Below are positions 1 to 13,189 of a stretch of DNA of 64,000 bases, in pieces. The notes beneath the pieces were generated by a model, which was not told the DNA's origin, did no database searches, and saw only the letters and a program-made list of their open reading frames with translations. Made by a program: the position numbers and the translations under genes. The DNA comes from Whalleya microplaca. Taxonomy: Eukaryota; Ascomycota; Sordariomycetes; Xylariales; Xylariaceae. Location of the stretch: assembly GCA_022497155.1 (NCBI GenBank), contig MU385722.1, forward strand, positions 868,001 to 932,000, read 5' to 3'. The first letter of the stretch is position 1, and each line of letters begins with the position of its first letter.

Positions 1-3000
1 GGGGGCATCGGATTTCAGAACAAGAGCGTAAAATAAGAAGCCTAGTCAGGGCCGGTAGCAGCACTGTAGGGAAAGCTCCCGCGTAGGCCGCGATATCAAA
101 GTAGCCTATGGTGCATCGGTTATATGGTCTGGATCAAGCGTGCGTGACGTTGGGTATGACTGGCACTGGCTCTATCAAAGCATCATATGTTGAGAGTAGA
201 GGGAGGTGTCTAATATCTAGTTGTCAATGTAGTAGTAGGCTACATGCTGCTTGCGGGCTTGGACGAATTATCTAGTCACATGTGTTTTTTTTAAGCATGT
301 GGCAGATATATGTGGCATCGGCTGGTTTGATGTTGTCACCATTAGCAATTGGAAGCCTTTATCAGACGTTGGTCGCGTGGGCTGGTTCCCGTCGCCGGTC
401 GTGTGAGGATAGACTCATCAGGCAATGTCGGTTTCACAGAGGACGGCTTTAGTCTTATACCTACTGGGAAGTGAATCGGCCCTCGCAAAACACTGTGATT
501 ATACGTTGGCAACTTTTCTTGTGTGCTGAGAGTTCGCTGGATCTATTACGAAGTTTATTGAGAGTATATACCTGGACCTAGTACTGTCCTATCAGTCCGA
601 ATTGCGGCGCCGAGCCGAAGCTTCTATAATTATACAGGGCCTATGCCTCCTTGATGTGCGCCTTTCCCATTTAATTGCCATCGATATTTACCTACCAGAG
701 CTAGAAGCTGCCATGCCGAATATTGAAAGTGTTATCTTCTCCATGAAGACGTAGAAATCAAGTCGCCTGTGTGGGCTGAAGTACAAGACGCCAGTACGCA
801 AAGCGAGCAAAAGTACCGCACCATATGGGTAACTTCTGGTTTAATTGCTTGAATACTAATGAACAGTACATATGTCTCAAAATCAGATGGATGGTTTATC
901 TTGGACGATAATGTACGGTCTTATATGTACGTCATAACTCCCATCAGTACCTAACAAGCATGATGATTATCTATTGTCGTGGGAAGCTAGAATCGGGCGT
1001 CGGGACGTGTCCTCTGGGCAAGGTGACATATGATATATCCCAAAAGGGGGAGTATCGGTGAGTAGCTAGGCTGCTAGGCTCAAGTGAAACAGGAGCGATC
1101 CGCCCGATCATTGGTGGGTTCACGAGTGATTCGACGCATTAGGAAATCTATGTGGCCGTTGACGGATGACCTCAGGGTTGGAAATTACAGATACATGTAT
1201 GCATCTACTTTGAAGTAGGCGATGAAGTCATAGTTGACAGAGTGAGCACTACATGTTGTTTAAGCAACAAGCACAACCCTTATTAGACTAAGTTATCTGT
1301 CAGGCAGCTAGCTACCTAGGGCAGGGAATCGAATAAATTTCAAGTGCGAAAAAGGCCTCAAGGCCGTAAATATGATGGAGCGAAAAGACCGAGCCGGAAG
1401 ATATATTCCATCTTTCATATTTGAGGTATGACCGTCGTTATCAGCCACACTCAGTGTTGTTTGTTCGCGCCGCTGCAGGTACCGACGGGTCAAGCTAGCG
1501 ATGATGCCGATTACCATCCTATTGGAACCGGACCCTTGTTCGCTGGGATGCTATGTATTAACATGGGTGTCCGTGATATGTTGGTAGACGCACATGACGA
1601 CAAGTTGTGCTATGTGCCGTGTCGATCCCGAAACATTTTCTCAATCGACTATTTGATCGACGCTTCGCGGCGTTGGTGTTGCTGCTCCGATACTACATAT
1701 TACATATGTAGATGCTTTAATCCGCCGGAAGCTGAACTCCGGTTGTCCTACGCAAACTTCTCAGTAGTTGCCGAAAAGGCGGTAAAGTCATATGTCTTCC
1801 AACGCCTTATAGTCGACACAATAAAAACCGTACGGCGAAAGATGATTTCCGGCGCTCACCACATCATCACTAGCATGATGAGGGATTTGGTCTCATTATT
1901 GCGCCAGTATTTGCGAATCATCAGCAGGGCCCCAACTTTCACATTTGTGAGGATGTGATAACAGAGACCTAAAAGATGATCGCACGGCTGACGATGACGG
2001 AAAGTTTGAATGATGAGCTTACACCAAACAACATAATTTCGTCACCATTTGCTAATCTGTTTGTGCAACACTCGACGACTTCTCCAACTCTCAGACTGTA
2101 GCCACACTTGTCGTTGACAATTGACTGCATCTACATGGTATCTTGAAATAATAGGACTAGCAACTCACTACCTACTTGTGGTTAGATAAAGTACCAATAT
2201 TAGCAATGAAATACATACATAAAACGTTAGTTTTCTGACGTGGCCGTGGCTGCATGGTAAGTTGGGGCGGGTGGCTTCGCTCCTGAACATGCCTTTCGCG
2301 TACGTGCGAAATATGTAGGACTATTCAAGCCACAAGTACACAAGTTAGAGACTGAATACCTACATCCATGCATACATATACATACTTAGGTATACCTGTA
2401 TGGTTGGGGAAAAAGTGCATACCTGTCACCACAAACCTATTCAAGTAGGTAACTGTGCCGTGCTTACCAGGTGATTCTCGAGAAAGGTAAAAGAGAAATA
2501 ACAACAGTAGGTAGTAATGCCGACCTGTCCCCGTCATCGTTATCTACACGTATGCGTACCAATCTATCTCCTACATATACGGATTACCATCCATTGATAT
2601 ATGTAAATCAAACTGGATTTGAGATGGTCGAGACGCAACTCCGGACTAGCCCTCGTCGTCTCATTGATTGGCTGCCAACTTTCTAAGCCCTGACACATAC
2701 TTAACAGGCTCAACTCTGTGGAGTATACTCCTGACTCCCCACACCTTCTCCAGAGATACCAACATGCATACATATATCGAGGGGATAGCTTAGCTATTGT
2801 GCAGCTGCAACAGCGAAATATTTACCCGACGATAGAGCAACACTAACACCACGCCATCATCACCTGTTGTCGGCTTTGATTCGCGGCCAGGCGGGATCGC
2901 ATTTCCTATATCTACCTAGGTAGGTTAGTTACATTCCCATATCTACATATAGCTCACCAGAGGAAGACGCCATCCACCATCCCACGACGATAACCATAAT

Positions 3001-3029
3001 TAATAAGTCAAGCAGCGTCACATCAACCG
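1..3029. other. Gene-poor intergenic DNA
   Basis: I recognise no gene here. Reading frames are short on both strands. The longest open stretch (1428-1958, plus strand) has a composition with no family motif and ends in the same AT-rich, stop-dense DNA as its surroundings. Short palindromes around GTAC and CCTAGG are frequent, for example near 2914. No tRNA or rRNA was noticed. Confidence 0.5.
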
Positions 3030-4060
3030 CCTCCCACGACGGAAGTGTATCACATATTGAAACTAAAAGCATCGGCGCTACACACATCATTAGCTCTTAA
3101 GAACCAAGCCAGCCTCCGGCGGGTCTCGACCGTGTGGACTTCAATAATTACCTGCAAGCACTTCGGCAATTTCCCTGCTTTGCCAAGGGCAAGTCTAACA
3201 AGAGTAGCGGGAACGAAGAGGCTTTCGAATTAGCTATCCATCTAGAGCCGAGCTCTCAAATCCCTTCCCCCCTTCTACAACACCTTATTGCTTTATTATA
3301 TCACCTATCTGCCAACGGCGCTGGCAGCTTCTTCGATAGTGCTTTAATTTTCTTACTGCATATTACTACGCCCTGGACTTCTTTGCACTTGGCCATCCCA
3401 TCTTCGTCGGCACATTACTAGCTGTATTGCCTATATTACTGTGTCGGCCTTCTCAACCCGACACCACCACATCGTCCAATTCTCTAAGCATCCGTAATCA
3501 AGCGAGTCAGTTGGTCGCTCTCGAATCTTATCGAGGTGCCTCCGGAACTACACCACCTAGGGTCTTATTACTTACTCGTGCAAGGCGCATGGGCAGCTTC
3601 CTACCAGATACCTATACGTTTATTAAGCGCCACGTCGCCGAAGTTAAATCCATTCGCTATATGTTTGACGGCGCCAACCTTCCTACGTTGACGTGAATAG
3701 CTGCGTACTTCGCACCCCTTCTTTGAGTTTGTACGCGCCATTCTATCTGCACCGAACAAAAGTCAAAAGTTTCCAGACAATTTTGGGAGAAATCACAGGG
3801 TCTTGATTATTCACGACCGCGAAGACGGAATCTTGGGCTGTCGTGATTAGTACATGCACCAGGTCGCTTATCGCCAGCATCTGGACCTACTTTGTCTATT
3901 TTATCTCGAAACAATTCCTTCTACATACCTTATCTCATTTACCCCGTGCTGCGTATCTCAGATTCATCTCCGGAGCGTTGTATTCAGTAATTTATTCCAC
4001 ACAACGTTCTCGTCGGCCAAATAAGCAATTAACCTACTTCCATCTATAAATCCGGAACCG
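3030..4060 (+). other. Unrecognised cluster of short open frames, possible decayed or multi-exon gene
   Basis: Several plus-strand frames follow each other closely (about 3045-3233, 3134-3421, 3345-3696 and 3843-4049). Two of them encode hydrophobic stretches, including one around 3360-3435 that could be a membrane segment. I could not join them through convincing splice sites and recognise no family. They could be exons of a poorly conserved gene, the 5' region of the next gene, or a relic. A transcript map would decide. Confidence 0.2.
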
Positions 4061-4298
4061 ACGTTGCAATTGTGATCGTCAGATCGACAGGACAAGTGGG
4101 CTTTATAACACGCCCCCCCAAAACACCCAAAAAGCGCACCCACCCAGCCCACTTACACCGACACCAAGCCAAGCAGCCCGCGATCGATCGGGTTTGGAAC
4201 AGCCCCAGTTCCTTCGAACCCCTTCTCGTCTTGACAGTCCGATGCGCTCGCCGTTAGCAATACACCACCGCGTTCACACGTTCTGTGTCCCAACGACG

Positions 4299-4826
4299 AT
4301 GAATTACGCAGACGAGCTCATGGGGACCAGCCCCGACTCGCCTACGGGCCACAATATCGATTTCGCATTGCAGAAGTATCTACTGCTACAGAACCAACAT
4401 GAGGAGCTTCGACGCTACATGCAGGACCTCTGCCCTGCTTATACCGCATCGTCGACCGCCGTCACCTCTCCCTCGGTCTCGCCAACCCGGTCGTATACCA
4501 GCCTCTCCTCGCCCAAACTTTCGCCCTCGCCATCACGGAACCACCGAAGATCGTCCCACGGCTATACGACGACGAACTCGGGCTTCCGCTGTCCGCACAG
4601 CCAGCTCGAGCCGGTGCTGGACGAGTCGCTGATCGAGGAGATGGCGGTCGGCGAGCAGAAGCTCTCGGACGTGAATGAGGGCATCAAGCGAGCGCTGACG
4701 GAGCTGCTCAACTGCGAGACGGTGCGCAAGGACCGGACGATGAGGACATGGGTGCAGATGCGGTTGATGGACACGGAAAAAGAGCTCCGTAGCGGGCGGA
4801 GACGGCGAAGCCACACCAGCGACTAA
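4299..4826 (+). CDS. Small conserved fungal protein of unknown function
   Basis: This is a single-exon gene for a 175-residue protein. I chose the ATG at 4299 because the protein there begins with a compact, well-formed segment (MNYADEL, then a helix-prone FALQKYLLLQNQHEELRRY stretch). An in-frame ATG at 4242 would add 19 residues. The middle (about residues 45-90) is a Ser/Thr/Pro-rich low-complexity linker with many SP and TP sites, suggesting a phosphorylated, disordered region. The C-terminal third is again helical and charged and ends in a run of arginines (SGRRRRSH). No catalytic motif or signal peptide is visible. The layout resembles small Sordariomycete proteins annotated only as hypothetical; no function is proposed. 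Confidence 0.7.
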   Translation: MNYADELMGTSPDSPTGHNIDFALQKYLLLQNQHEELRRYMQDLCPAYTASSTAVTSPSVSPTRSYTSLSSPKLSPSPSRNHRRSSHGYTTTNSGFRCPHSQLEPVLDESLIEEMAVGEQKLSDVNEGIKRALTELLNCETVRKDRTMRTWVQMRLMDTEKELRSGRRRRSHTSD

Positions 4827-6169
4827 GCTGAAGATTGAATACCGAGGAGAATGCTGTTTGAGTCTTGTTCGGCCAGGAGGAGGGGGGAGAGGGAGAAGGA
4901 AAAGCATTAGATGGGGGGAGACGCCGGTGTCCTGGCTCGGTTTTGGGAATTACTATTCTGGGTCGTTGGGCTTGGGATCACACTTGATACCTATTTGATT
5001 TAACGGCGTTGGAGGTTATCTGGATGATTGCTATCTGTCCCATCCATTCGTATTGGTCAATGCCGAGCGAGGATGGCAGGGAAAGCAGCAAAGAAACTAA
5101 TTTGGTTGTCGTTGGACTGACAGCAAGCAAGGATACTTATTCATAATAGCCGCTCATCCATGAGGAAGGACGAGGAAGAGGGCGAGGAAGAGGGCCGGGA
5201 TGAGGCCGCGGCGAGTCGAGCCTCGAAGAAGCTCTTTCGTTTGTATATGCTTACATGAGGTTGAGCGAGTACTATCTGTGTATACGTACATACCTTCGTA
5301 CCATGAGTCTGACTAGGTAAATAATACACATTGAACACGATATATCTCTAGGTATTGTGCAGTTGTATAATGATCGTTGATACGGATACCTGAACATTGT
5401 TCCTGCCAGGGGAACCTTACATGTATTAAACATAAACATTTAACATGCCTTACATATTAGAAGCATGTGCTTCCTGTGCATTTGAACTGTATGCGTTATG
5501 TATGTACCTTATGATGGAACAGTAAGGGAGGTGACCTAGCGCTGCTGGCGGACATGTATGTACATACATAGACTTCAAGGGCATTAAAAAATTGAAGCGA
5601 TGAGCGCCAACATACGATGATGCAATTGAGAGATTTCAGGTCTCATCCACCGCGGACAACATGGGCCGGTTTGGTCGGTCACCAGTCTGTTTGTACATGT
5701 ACATATATCTACGTAATATTACCTAGGTACATATATAGCAATGTTCGCGATTTAAAGGTAGTAGAAACATGTACCTTTCCTTAGGCCAGGGGACGTGGAG
5801 CTGCACCGGCTCAAGATGCTGCTTTACGGAATTGTACGGCAATTACATAATCGCATAACGGAAGATGCTCTAAAAAGATCCGCTGTGGCGTTCAACCTTA
5901 CCTAACAGTACGGAGTACTTAATGTTGTAGGTACGCATATGTACATATCGATAGTACATAAACTGATAGGTACATACATGTAGCTTCGTTACCATACGTA
6001 CATAGGCATCTGAATCAAATCTCATCATCTTCCAACTACCAACGTACATAGTTACGGAGGTCGCCGACTCACCTCAGCCTCGTAGTGTGATTCGTATTCT
6101 CATCTCTCATTCTCAGACCAATGCGACTCGAGGTTCCTACGGCGGATATCTCTCTTACTGTAGAAAAGA
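4827..6169. other. Intergenic region
   Basis: This stretch holds the 3' flank of the small conserved gene and the promoter of the cyclophilin gene. It is AT-rich with many GTACAT/ATGTAC palindromes and a CCTAGG palindrome near 5723. I see no supported gene. Confidence 0.6.
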
Positions 6170-7722
6170 ATGTCGGTGCTGCTTGAGACCAGCGCAGGCG
6201 ACCTCGTGATCGATCTGCTTGTCGACTACGCGCCCAAGGAATGCGAGAAGTAAGAACCCCGTTATTTTATTGATAGACGACAGTCCTCGGGTAGTTTGTC
6301 TTCCGTGCCGATTTCTAACACCGTGACAGCTTCCTTAAGCTCTGCAAGACCAAATACTACAACTTCTCCCCCGTCCATTCTATCCAGCAGAACTTCTCCT
6401 TCCAGACCGGCGATCCCCTGGGCCCGACCTCCGCTGCCTCAGATGGCGGCTCCTCCATATGGGGTCTCATCTCCGGCCCCTCCAAGAAGACCTTTCCCGC
6501 TACCTTTCATCCCAAGCTGAGGCATGTCGAGAGAGGTACCGTGTCCATGGCCACCGCGCCACACCCTTCCGACCCTGATGTGCGCGTCGCCGGCAGCCAG
6601 TTCATTGTCACGTTGGGCGACAACACGGACTACCTGGATGGCAAGGCCGCCATATTCGGCAGGATTGTGGAAGGCTTTGATGCGCTGGAGAAGATCAACA
6701 CTGCCATTACCGACAAAGACGGCAATCCGCTTGTCGATATTCGGATCAAGCATACCATCATCATTGACGACCCCTATCCCGATACCCCCGGCCTGCGCGA
6801 GCCCAGCCAGTCGCCCCAGCCCTCGAAGGCTCAGCTCGCTACCGTGCGAATCGCAGACGATGCTACCTTGGCCGAAGAGGTGGACGAGGAGGCCGCCGAG
6901 AGGGTACGGCGCGAGAGGGAGGCCCGCGCCCAGGCCTTGACGCTGGAGATGATGGGCGACCTGCCCTTCGCCGAGGTCAGGCCCCCGGAGAACGTACTCT
7001 TTGTGTGCAAGCTCAATCCCGTAACCACGGACGCCGACCTCGAACTTATCTTCAGCCGCTTCGGTACTATTCTGTCCTGCGAAGTGATACGGGATAAGAA
7101 GACGGGAGACAGTCTACAGTATGCCTTCATCGAATTTGAAGATAAGAGCGCGTGCGAGGCTGCATATTTCAAGATGCAGGGCGTCCTCATCGACGACCGG
7201 AGAATACATGTCGATTTTAGCCAGAGTGTCAGCAAGCTGGCCGAAGTCTGGAGAGGCGGGGAGAACGCGAAGCGGAAACGAAAGCACGAAGGCGGTGGAT
7301 GGGGTGGTGTCAGGGGGCTAGAGAAGTGGAGGAAATACAAAGAGGACGTCCGCGACGACACGGATGACCACTACAGCATGGTCTACGGGGACGAGGAAAT
7401 GCGTGGCCGGCACGAGAGACAAGGGGTGGCCAGAGATTCGGATGATAGACGAGGCCGAGATCCAGATCGTGGGGGTCACGGGGGTCGCGGTGCTGGAGAT
7501 CGAGACCGGCGGAGGGATGGCCCCGGCCGTGATTGGGATAGAGCATCAAGTCCCCGAAGCCGAAGCCCGAGAAGAGACAAGCACCGCGACAGAGATCGGT
7601 ACGATGACAGCCGTAGAGCCGGTCGTGCGAGTGGCCGGCAGGATGATCAGCATCGAAGGGATCGAGATAGAGATAGGGATCGCAACCGGGATAGGGGCTA
7701 CGGAGACTACCGACGAAGATAG
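6170..7722 (+). CDS. cyp6: Peptidyl-prolyl cis-trans isomerase-like 4 (cyclophilin-RRM protein)
   Basis: The protein has 490 residues from two exons (6170-6249 and 6330-7722) joined across an 80-nt GT-AG intron with matching phase. Residues 1 to about 175 form a cyclophilin domain of the PPIL4 class, opening with [16 protein letters not shown] and carrying the usual FQTGDP and [11 protein letters not shown] segments. Residues 249-326 form an RNA-recognition motif with RNP2 (LFVCKL) and RNP1 (QYAFIEFE). The tail is rich in Arg, Asp and Ser, as in RNA-processing factors. Family knowledge places PPIL4/Cyp6 in the nucleus with the spliceosome or RNA polymerase II machinery. PPIL4 cyclophilins often lack canonical active-site residues, so isomerase activity is uncertain. 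Length and domain order fit the family and the gene looks intact. Confidence 0.93.
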
Positions 7723-10700
7723 TCCACGTTTAAAGATATCTGAATCGAAACGAATTATGACGATACCCAAAAATTCCGATGAATGACTATTCGAGATAAC
7801 TCGATGGTAATTGCTTATCATATATGGTACGTTTCGGTGTCTACATTCATCCAGGGACCCCATGCCCGTCATAGGGTTGGGTTTCGGGACAAGTTGTCTA
7901 TTCAGCTTGCTCCTGAGCTAAAAGTAATGCATGTCGTCTTCTAATGCCGATGACGCGTGCGATTATAACCCTTGTCAGGGCATTTTCGAATGCCCTTGTC
8001 ATATTAGTCTACGATTGCACGATATCTAGGGCATTGCTGGTTTAGCAGACCACATATGGCACCGAACGCTCAAGGGAATGCGTCGAGTTTGGGGCACTGT
8101 GAATAATCTTGCATGTGCAGAGGCTTTTCGGTCATTTGAGTACGCCCTCCTATCTATGCCTTCAAACCTTAAGGCTTAGCTAGCCTTCGAAGTCTGCAGC
8201 TGCATCTTACGGGTGTCACCCCTACGAACTTTTGTCCCTTGCGTGTATACCATGGATATTCTATAACCCATCCAGGGGTATGGGGCTTAACGTGGGGGGC
8301 GGTGACATGTCAAATTGGCAGATTGGACGAGGCTGTGGATGCATCGCGGGATGCATGGGATGAGGTACAGAAGTTCTCAAGATCAACGCCACGTGCAGAT
8401 ACCTACATGTACCGTACGGGGTGCTGCAGGGTGAAGCCAGCTTTAGCCTTCCAGAACTCGTCTACGTACTACGTACATATGAAGCATGACTGGACAATAG
8501 CTTTTGGCAGTAGTGCATGAACGGTCTGCTACTTTGCCGATTGGTACACCTGCATGATCGCGTGTTATGGTCCCGACTTTTGGATGTGCCTGTCGGCGAA
8601 TCATGTCGAGAGAGGGTTCCAGAGACGGAGGAGAGGAAAATGTTGAGACACGACCAAGAACGATTAGGCGAGACACGAAAATACCTGCAGATTTGACATG
8701 CCTGACCGTCGGTTGGCCAGCCCCTTACCACGAGGCTATTTATTCCAGTGGAGATACTTCCTATGATGCCAGAACAGCCCTTATGCTTTAGAGCTTTCCA
8801 AGGGTAGGTTTTATCCAACAACGCAAACTAGACATTACCAGAGTGCAACCCCTTGCGTGTGCGTGGCGGGCCTCATAACCCGGCTGTAGTAACCATCTGC
8901 CGACTGGGAATGGATACAACGCTGGCTGGACTCTCAAGCGAGTAGTCGTGTTACGACAATATATACCCATCCAAGTAGGAACGTTGACCACCAGAATGCC
9001 CCGAGGGGAGCTATATGGTTAGAACATATAAGCACGTGGTGACTAATGCTGCGGTCTATTCGACGGTATTTAACTTGACCTTATCATGTATTATGTCCCC
9101 CAACGTAGCAGGGACATGTTTGATGAAGGCAGCCCACGAAACATCGAGAGCACTGCCTTCTGGGTGTCTCGGCTCGGTGACCTTTCTCTTAGGTGCTCAA
9201 GAAAGCTGATCACATATCGTGACGCCCGTCTACTAGGATACCTGCCCTGCGGAAGACTTGGACGGGAACGCAGACGTTGGCACTAAAGACAATCATAGTG
9301 ATAATGGATAAGTCATGGTTACAAACTTCACAAACCACCACCGTCACCTTCATTGAAATGATCCGCGCTCCCATCCTCGGCTCCCAGGTCGACATCATCT
9401 ACATACTGTGCGTGTTATCCGTACATCCGCCGCAACATCTGCCGCGAAGTTTTACGTAATACGAACGTAGCCATCTTCACCCTGCTCCCATGACGCCAAG
9501 GTGGATACGTAGGTATTGAAGCGCAGAAGCGGAAGCGTCTGGGACCGTGTACCCGGCGCTCGCCGCTGCGTAGCTTCTCTCTTCCCCCTTATGTGCCAGG
9601 TCGGTGTATCGGCGCCTGGGCCCGGATCCGCTACGGGGCCATCGAACTTGCGGTACTGATTTAACTGTTCTTCGGGCAGCGAGATGGCGTATCATGAGCT
9701 ACTTGCCTCCGGTCGCGCATGCGCAAAGAAACCGTGAGGGTAGAAGGCTGGTCGAGGAATATGCCCGCGGGCTCACTACGTGTACAAGCTTGTTGAAAAG
9801 CCAGGGGCTGGTCGCTCGGCACATTGTTAGATGTAGTGGAGGGCTGAGGGTGTAAGTCGGGCTTTGGAGCCGAAGAGCTTTGGGAGCTTTCAAGATTCTA
9901 TGTGACGACGTGGTCATCTGTTTTTAAACCATACACCAGATTTTCAAAGTGCCACCTGCATATCCTGACTAGGTAAATAGTTAAGCTAGTTGGGGTGCTG
10001 ACAGCTGGTCCACCAGTCATGTGGCCAGGAAGAATGCTCATCTAGGAAGGTCGAGGTCAAGGTTATAGAATAAAGAGAGACGGGGAGACTTAATCGAGGC
10101 TATTATATCATGTCAGCTCTAATGTATGCTAGTAAGAGAGTGTTTCGGGGATGGGATCCTTTAGAAGGGAGTCTGTATTCGGGTTCTTAGATCGTAACTG
10201 TTGCGCATAGAGGCGTACTTTGGCAACAAAGGCTTCTAGCGTGGCATACTCGGACTTTAGCTTGGAGATTATGCACGCTCACACATGCAAATGTTCCGGT
10301 TGAGCAGATTTATGACTTTAATCACTACTTTATAATGTTCCATTCACTGTCTATATCGGTCTAGAAATCTGGCTTGCAGGCGGCCGCTGATTTCACCACA
10401 GGGTATCTCGTACTAATTCCGAGAGAGAAAGCACCCGCTAGGGTTCAGAGACTAGTTCTGGATCGCTAATCACAGACTGTCTCTGTTTAACGTGTGACAT
10501 CTTGCGATATCCATGTACGGGTGCCACTGGTGTTGGTATAAGCCGACGGTTTCATACTCTAATAAAAGAGGGGTTTAAAGGGCCCTTGAGATAAACAGGA
10601 GGCTCGAAGGCTGCTGGGTACAACTGACACCTTTCCCATGGTGATTTCTGTGAGCATAAAATGGAAAGTGGCCTAAGAAGGCTTAGGGATCGTATGTGTG

Positions 10701-12118
10701 GCACAGACATATATGTAGCGACAGGAATGATTAAGACGATATGAGATATATACCAAGATCAACCCAGCCACATTGGATCTGATCCATTGCTCTCCGGTTC
10801 TTTCCCTAGCCTACGGAGTACGTATATGTATATCGTAGGGCAGGCGGGAAAAAAAAACGCTCTGAGTGTTTTCATCTTCTTCAATTGACATGTGTCAACA
10901 CCTCCGCGACACCTCGGCGTAGCGTCGTATTCAGCCTACGGTGCGTGCTTGCTTGGGTTATTACTATGCCAGTCTTCGATTATCCGCACACTAGAAGCCA
11001 AATGGAACAATAGAAGGAGCATTAACGCTGCAAGGGGCTCGTGGGTTCCGGCGTGGGTTCCGGCCGCCTGCCGACGTGCAGACCTTGACACCCGGATGCT
11101 TCCCCGACCACATTCCATTTCTCACTAGCAGATCGTAGACATCAGATGATCTGTCGTCTTACACGTTGACCTTGAGGCTTGTGGATGGGGGACACATCCG
11201 AGTGTCCAAAGGTTTAGAGCGGAACCAGGAGGGAGACCCTTCGGCTAACGTCGCTGTCCAGTTAGCCATCTATCCATCCATCTATCTAGATCTCTACTCT
11301 ACCCCGGTCACCTAATAATTATACCTAGGTAAGGAAGCAACACGCGGCTATAGTTGACAGTCTGTTTTGCATTCACAGACATCGTGGGCGCTTGCATAAC
11401 GACAGTATGGAATCTTAACCAACGATGCTGTTGCTGCAAGCATAAATCCGCAACAAAATGTCTCTCCCGATGTGGGGGGCAGACTGCTATAATGTGAGAC
11501 TTGCGAGCCAAACCCCTGTAGGTCTTCCCGTTATTAGACGTTCCTAACCTAGATTCCCATCCAAGCAGAAAGCCTCGAAAGCCACTTGACGCTAAGACCC
11601 AGGGGCTCATGACGACCGAAACGACGACGACCCTTCATCCACTACTGGTAAGGTTAGGCGTTCATGTACCGATTCAGCCTCCAGGGCTCTCGCTCTCCTT
11701 TATTACCTACGTCTAATGCCATTCGATCGTTGGACCGTTAATCTGCAAGGTCCCCGCCTGTGCGACTTCACCTCAGTTTTTCTTATATGTCTAGCTCAGA
11801 CCGACGAAGTTTCCCTCACTCAACTTCAACAACATGTCTCGCCCTCCTGTCTTGGTCGGATCTTGTTAGCCTACAGCTCTCATAGGGTGCCGCCGTTACA
11901 GCTGTATAGGCGTATAAGGCCAACCAAGAGTTTTCGAACTTTTCGAGCCGATGTACCTTCCCGTCTCATCAATATGAGACTACCTATATCTGTCGGAACT
12001 CCGACTATGCCATACTAAATACAATGGTGGACTTCGCAAAGAGGACGCGGGATGTCGCACAAAGTGAGAGAGACCACTTAACAGCAACAACACCAGCAGC
12101 GACAGTGACAACGGCGGT

Positions 12119-12120
<2 letters not shown>

Positions 12121-12164
<44 letters not shown>
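12121..12164 (+). repeat. (CAG)n microsatellite
   Basis: This is an uninterrupted run of about 14-15 CAG units, preceded by a looser CAA/CAG-rich sequence from about 12080. It lies inside the gene desert; the poly-Leu and poly-Ala frames it creates on the minus strand are artefacts of the repeat. Confidence 0.95.
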
Positions 12165-12165
<1 letters not shown>

Positions 12166-13140
12166 TAGCAGCGTACATCAAAGTGCGCTGATCTAAGTTG
12201 CCGAAAGCCAGATGCTCAGTGCTTGGGGCAAACCCTGTGCAACTGCACCTCATCATTCAGCAGCAGTCTTCAATATTGCTTCATGAATGTACTACTGTGA
12301 CAAGTTTTGCTAGCATCTGTTGGAAATAGATATGGTCAAGGAGGGTTACCTACAGCTACAGGCCGATCGATCATTTGGTTGGTACATATAAGGGCCAGCA
12401 AAACACAATATGCAATTCTGAATAGGTCCGAGCAATTAAGTAGGTGCAATTTCGTATAATAGGAAGCCCCCAATAGCACATGTTGGTCTCAATCAGCTGC
12501 TGCGCTGGTCTTAGCTGCTCCCTCCATGTCTCTGATTTTCTGATTGAGAAGCGCTGGGCATTGACGCTTCCTCTCCTGACCACGACCGTTGACAGGCCCA
12601 TGGCAATCTGACCCCCAATCTCTAGCAGACTGACCATCAAGTCCTAGCCAATGGTGTAGCGGCTAGTCGTACGAAGGTTCGGATACCTGCAGGCTCCTAT
12701 AGATGACTGACAGCGGGGCATGCAGCTACCCGCATTGCTTGTGGGAAAAATTTTCCGTTCAATTCTGGCATCTCTTACGGAGCATGTGCCTTGCCAGTGG
12801 TGAGCGTGTCTGCGCTTCTGTAGCGCCCGGGAGCGCGATGAGAGACAGTACTTGGCTGGACCTAGTATAGTCGGGATGGATGATTGCCATTAAGAACCAC
12901 TGCGTATAATGCCGTGCCGCCGTAGGCAGGGTTAAAGAAGGGTCAATAGTCGAGTCCACTCGATACGGGTTGCCCTCGCTGGGAGATGGCCCAGACTTCT
13001 CTTTCCACACCTTCCCCCCGGGATCAGGCGCTGGCCACATTCGTTCTAGGTATACAGATAAGAAGAAATTACTTGCCCACCACCTCCTAGTTAAGCGATT
13101 TTAGGGAGGCGTATCGACTGGCACGGCCTTCACAGCGATA

Positions 13141-13189
13141 ATGGTGATGGTGATGGTGATGGTGATGATGATGATGACGACGATGATGG
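13141..13189 (+). repeat. GGTGAT/GATGAT microsatellite
   Basis: Four GGTGAT units pass into GAT and GAC triplets. The run is imperfect at its 3' end and no gene is associated with it. Confidence 0.9.

Noticed and set aside
1428..1958. 176-codon open frame on the plus strand
   Set aside because: It has no family motif, its composition matches the surrounding non-coding DNA, and no homologous block could be recognised; length alone is not enough.
11980..12256. Poly-Leu and poly-Ala minus-strand frames
   Set aside because: They are readings of the CAG microsatellite with no flanking conserved sequence.
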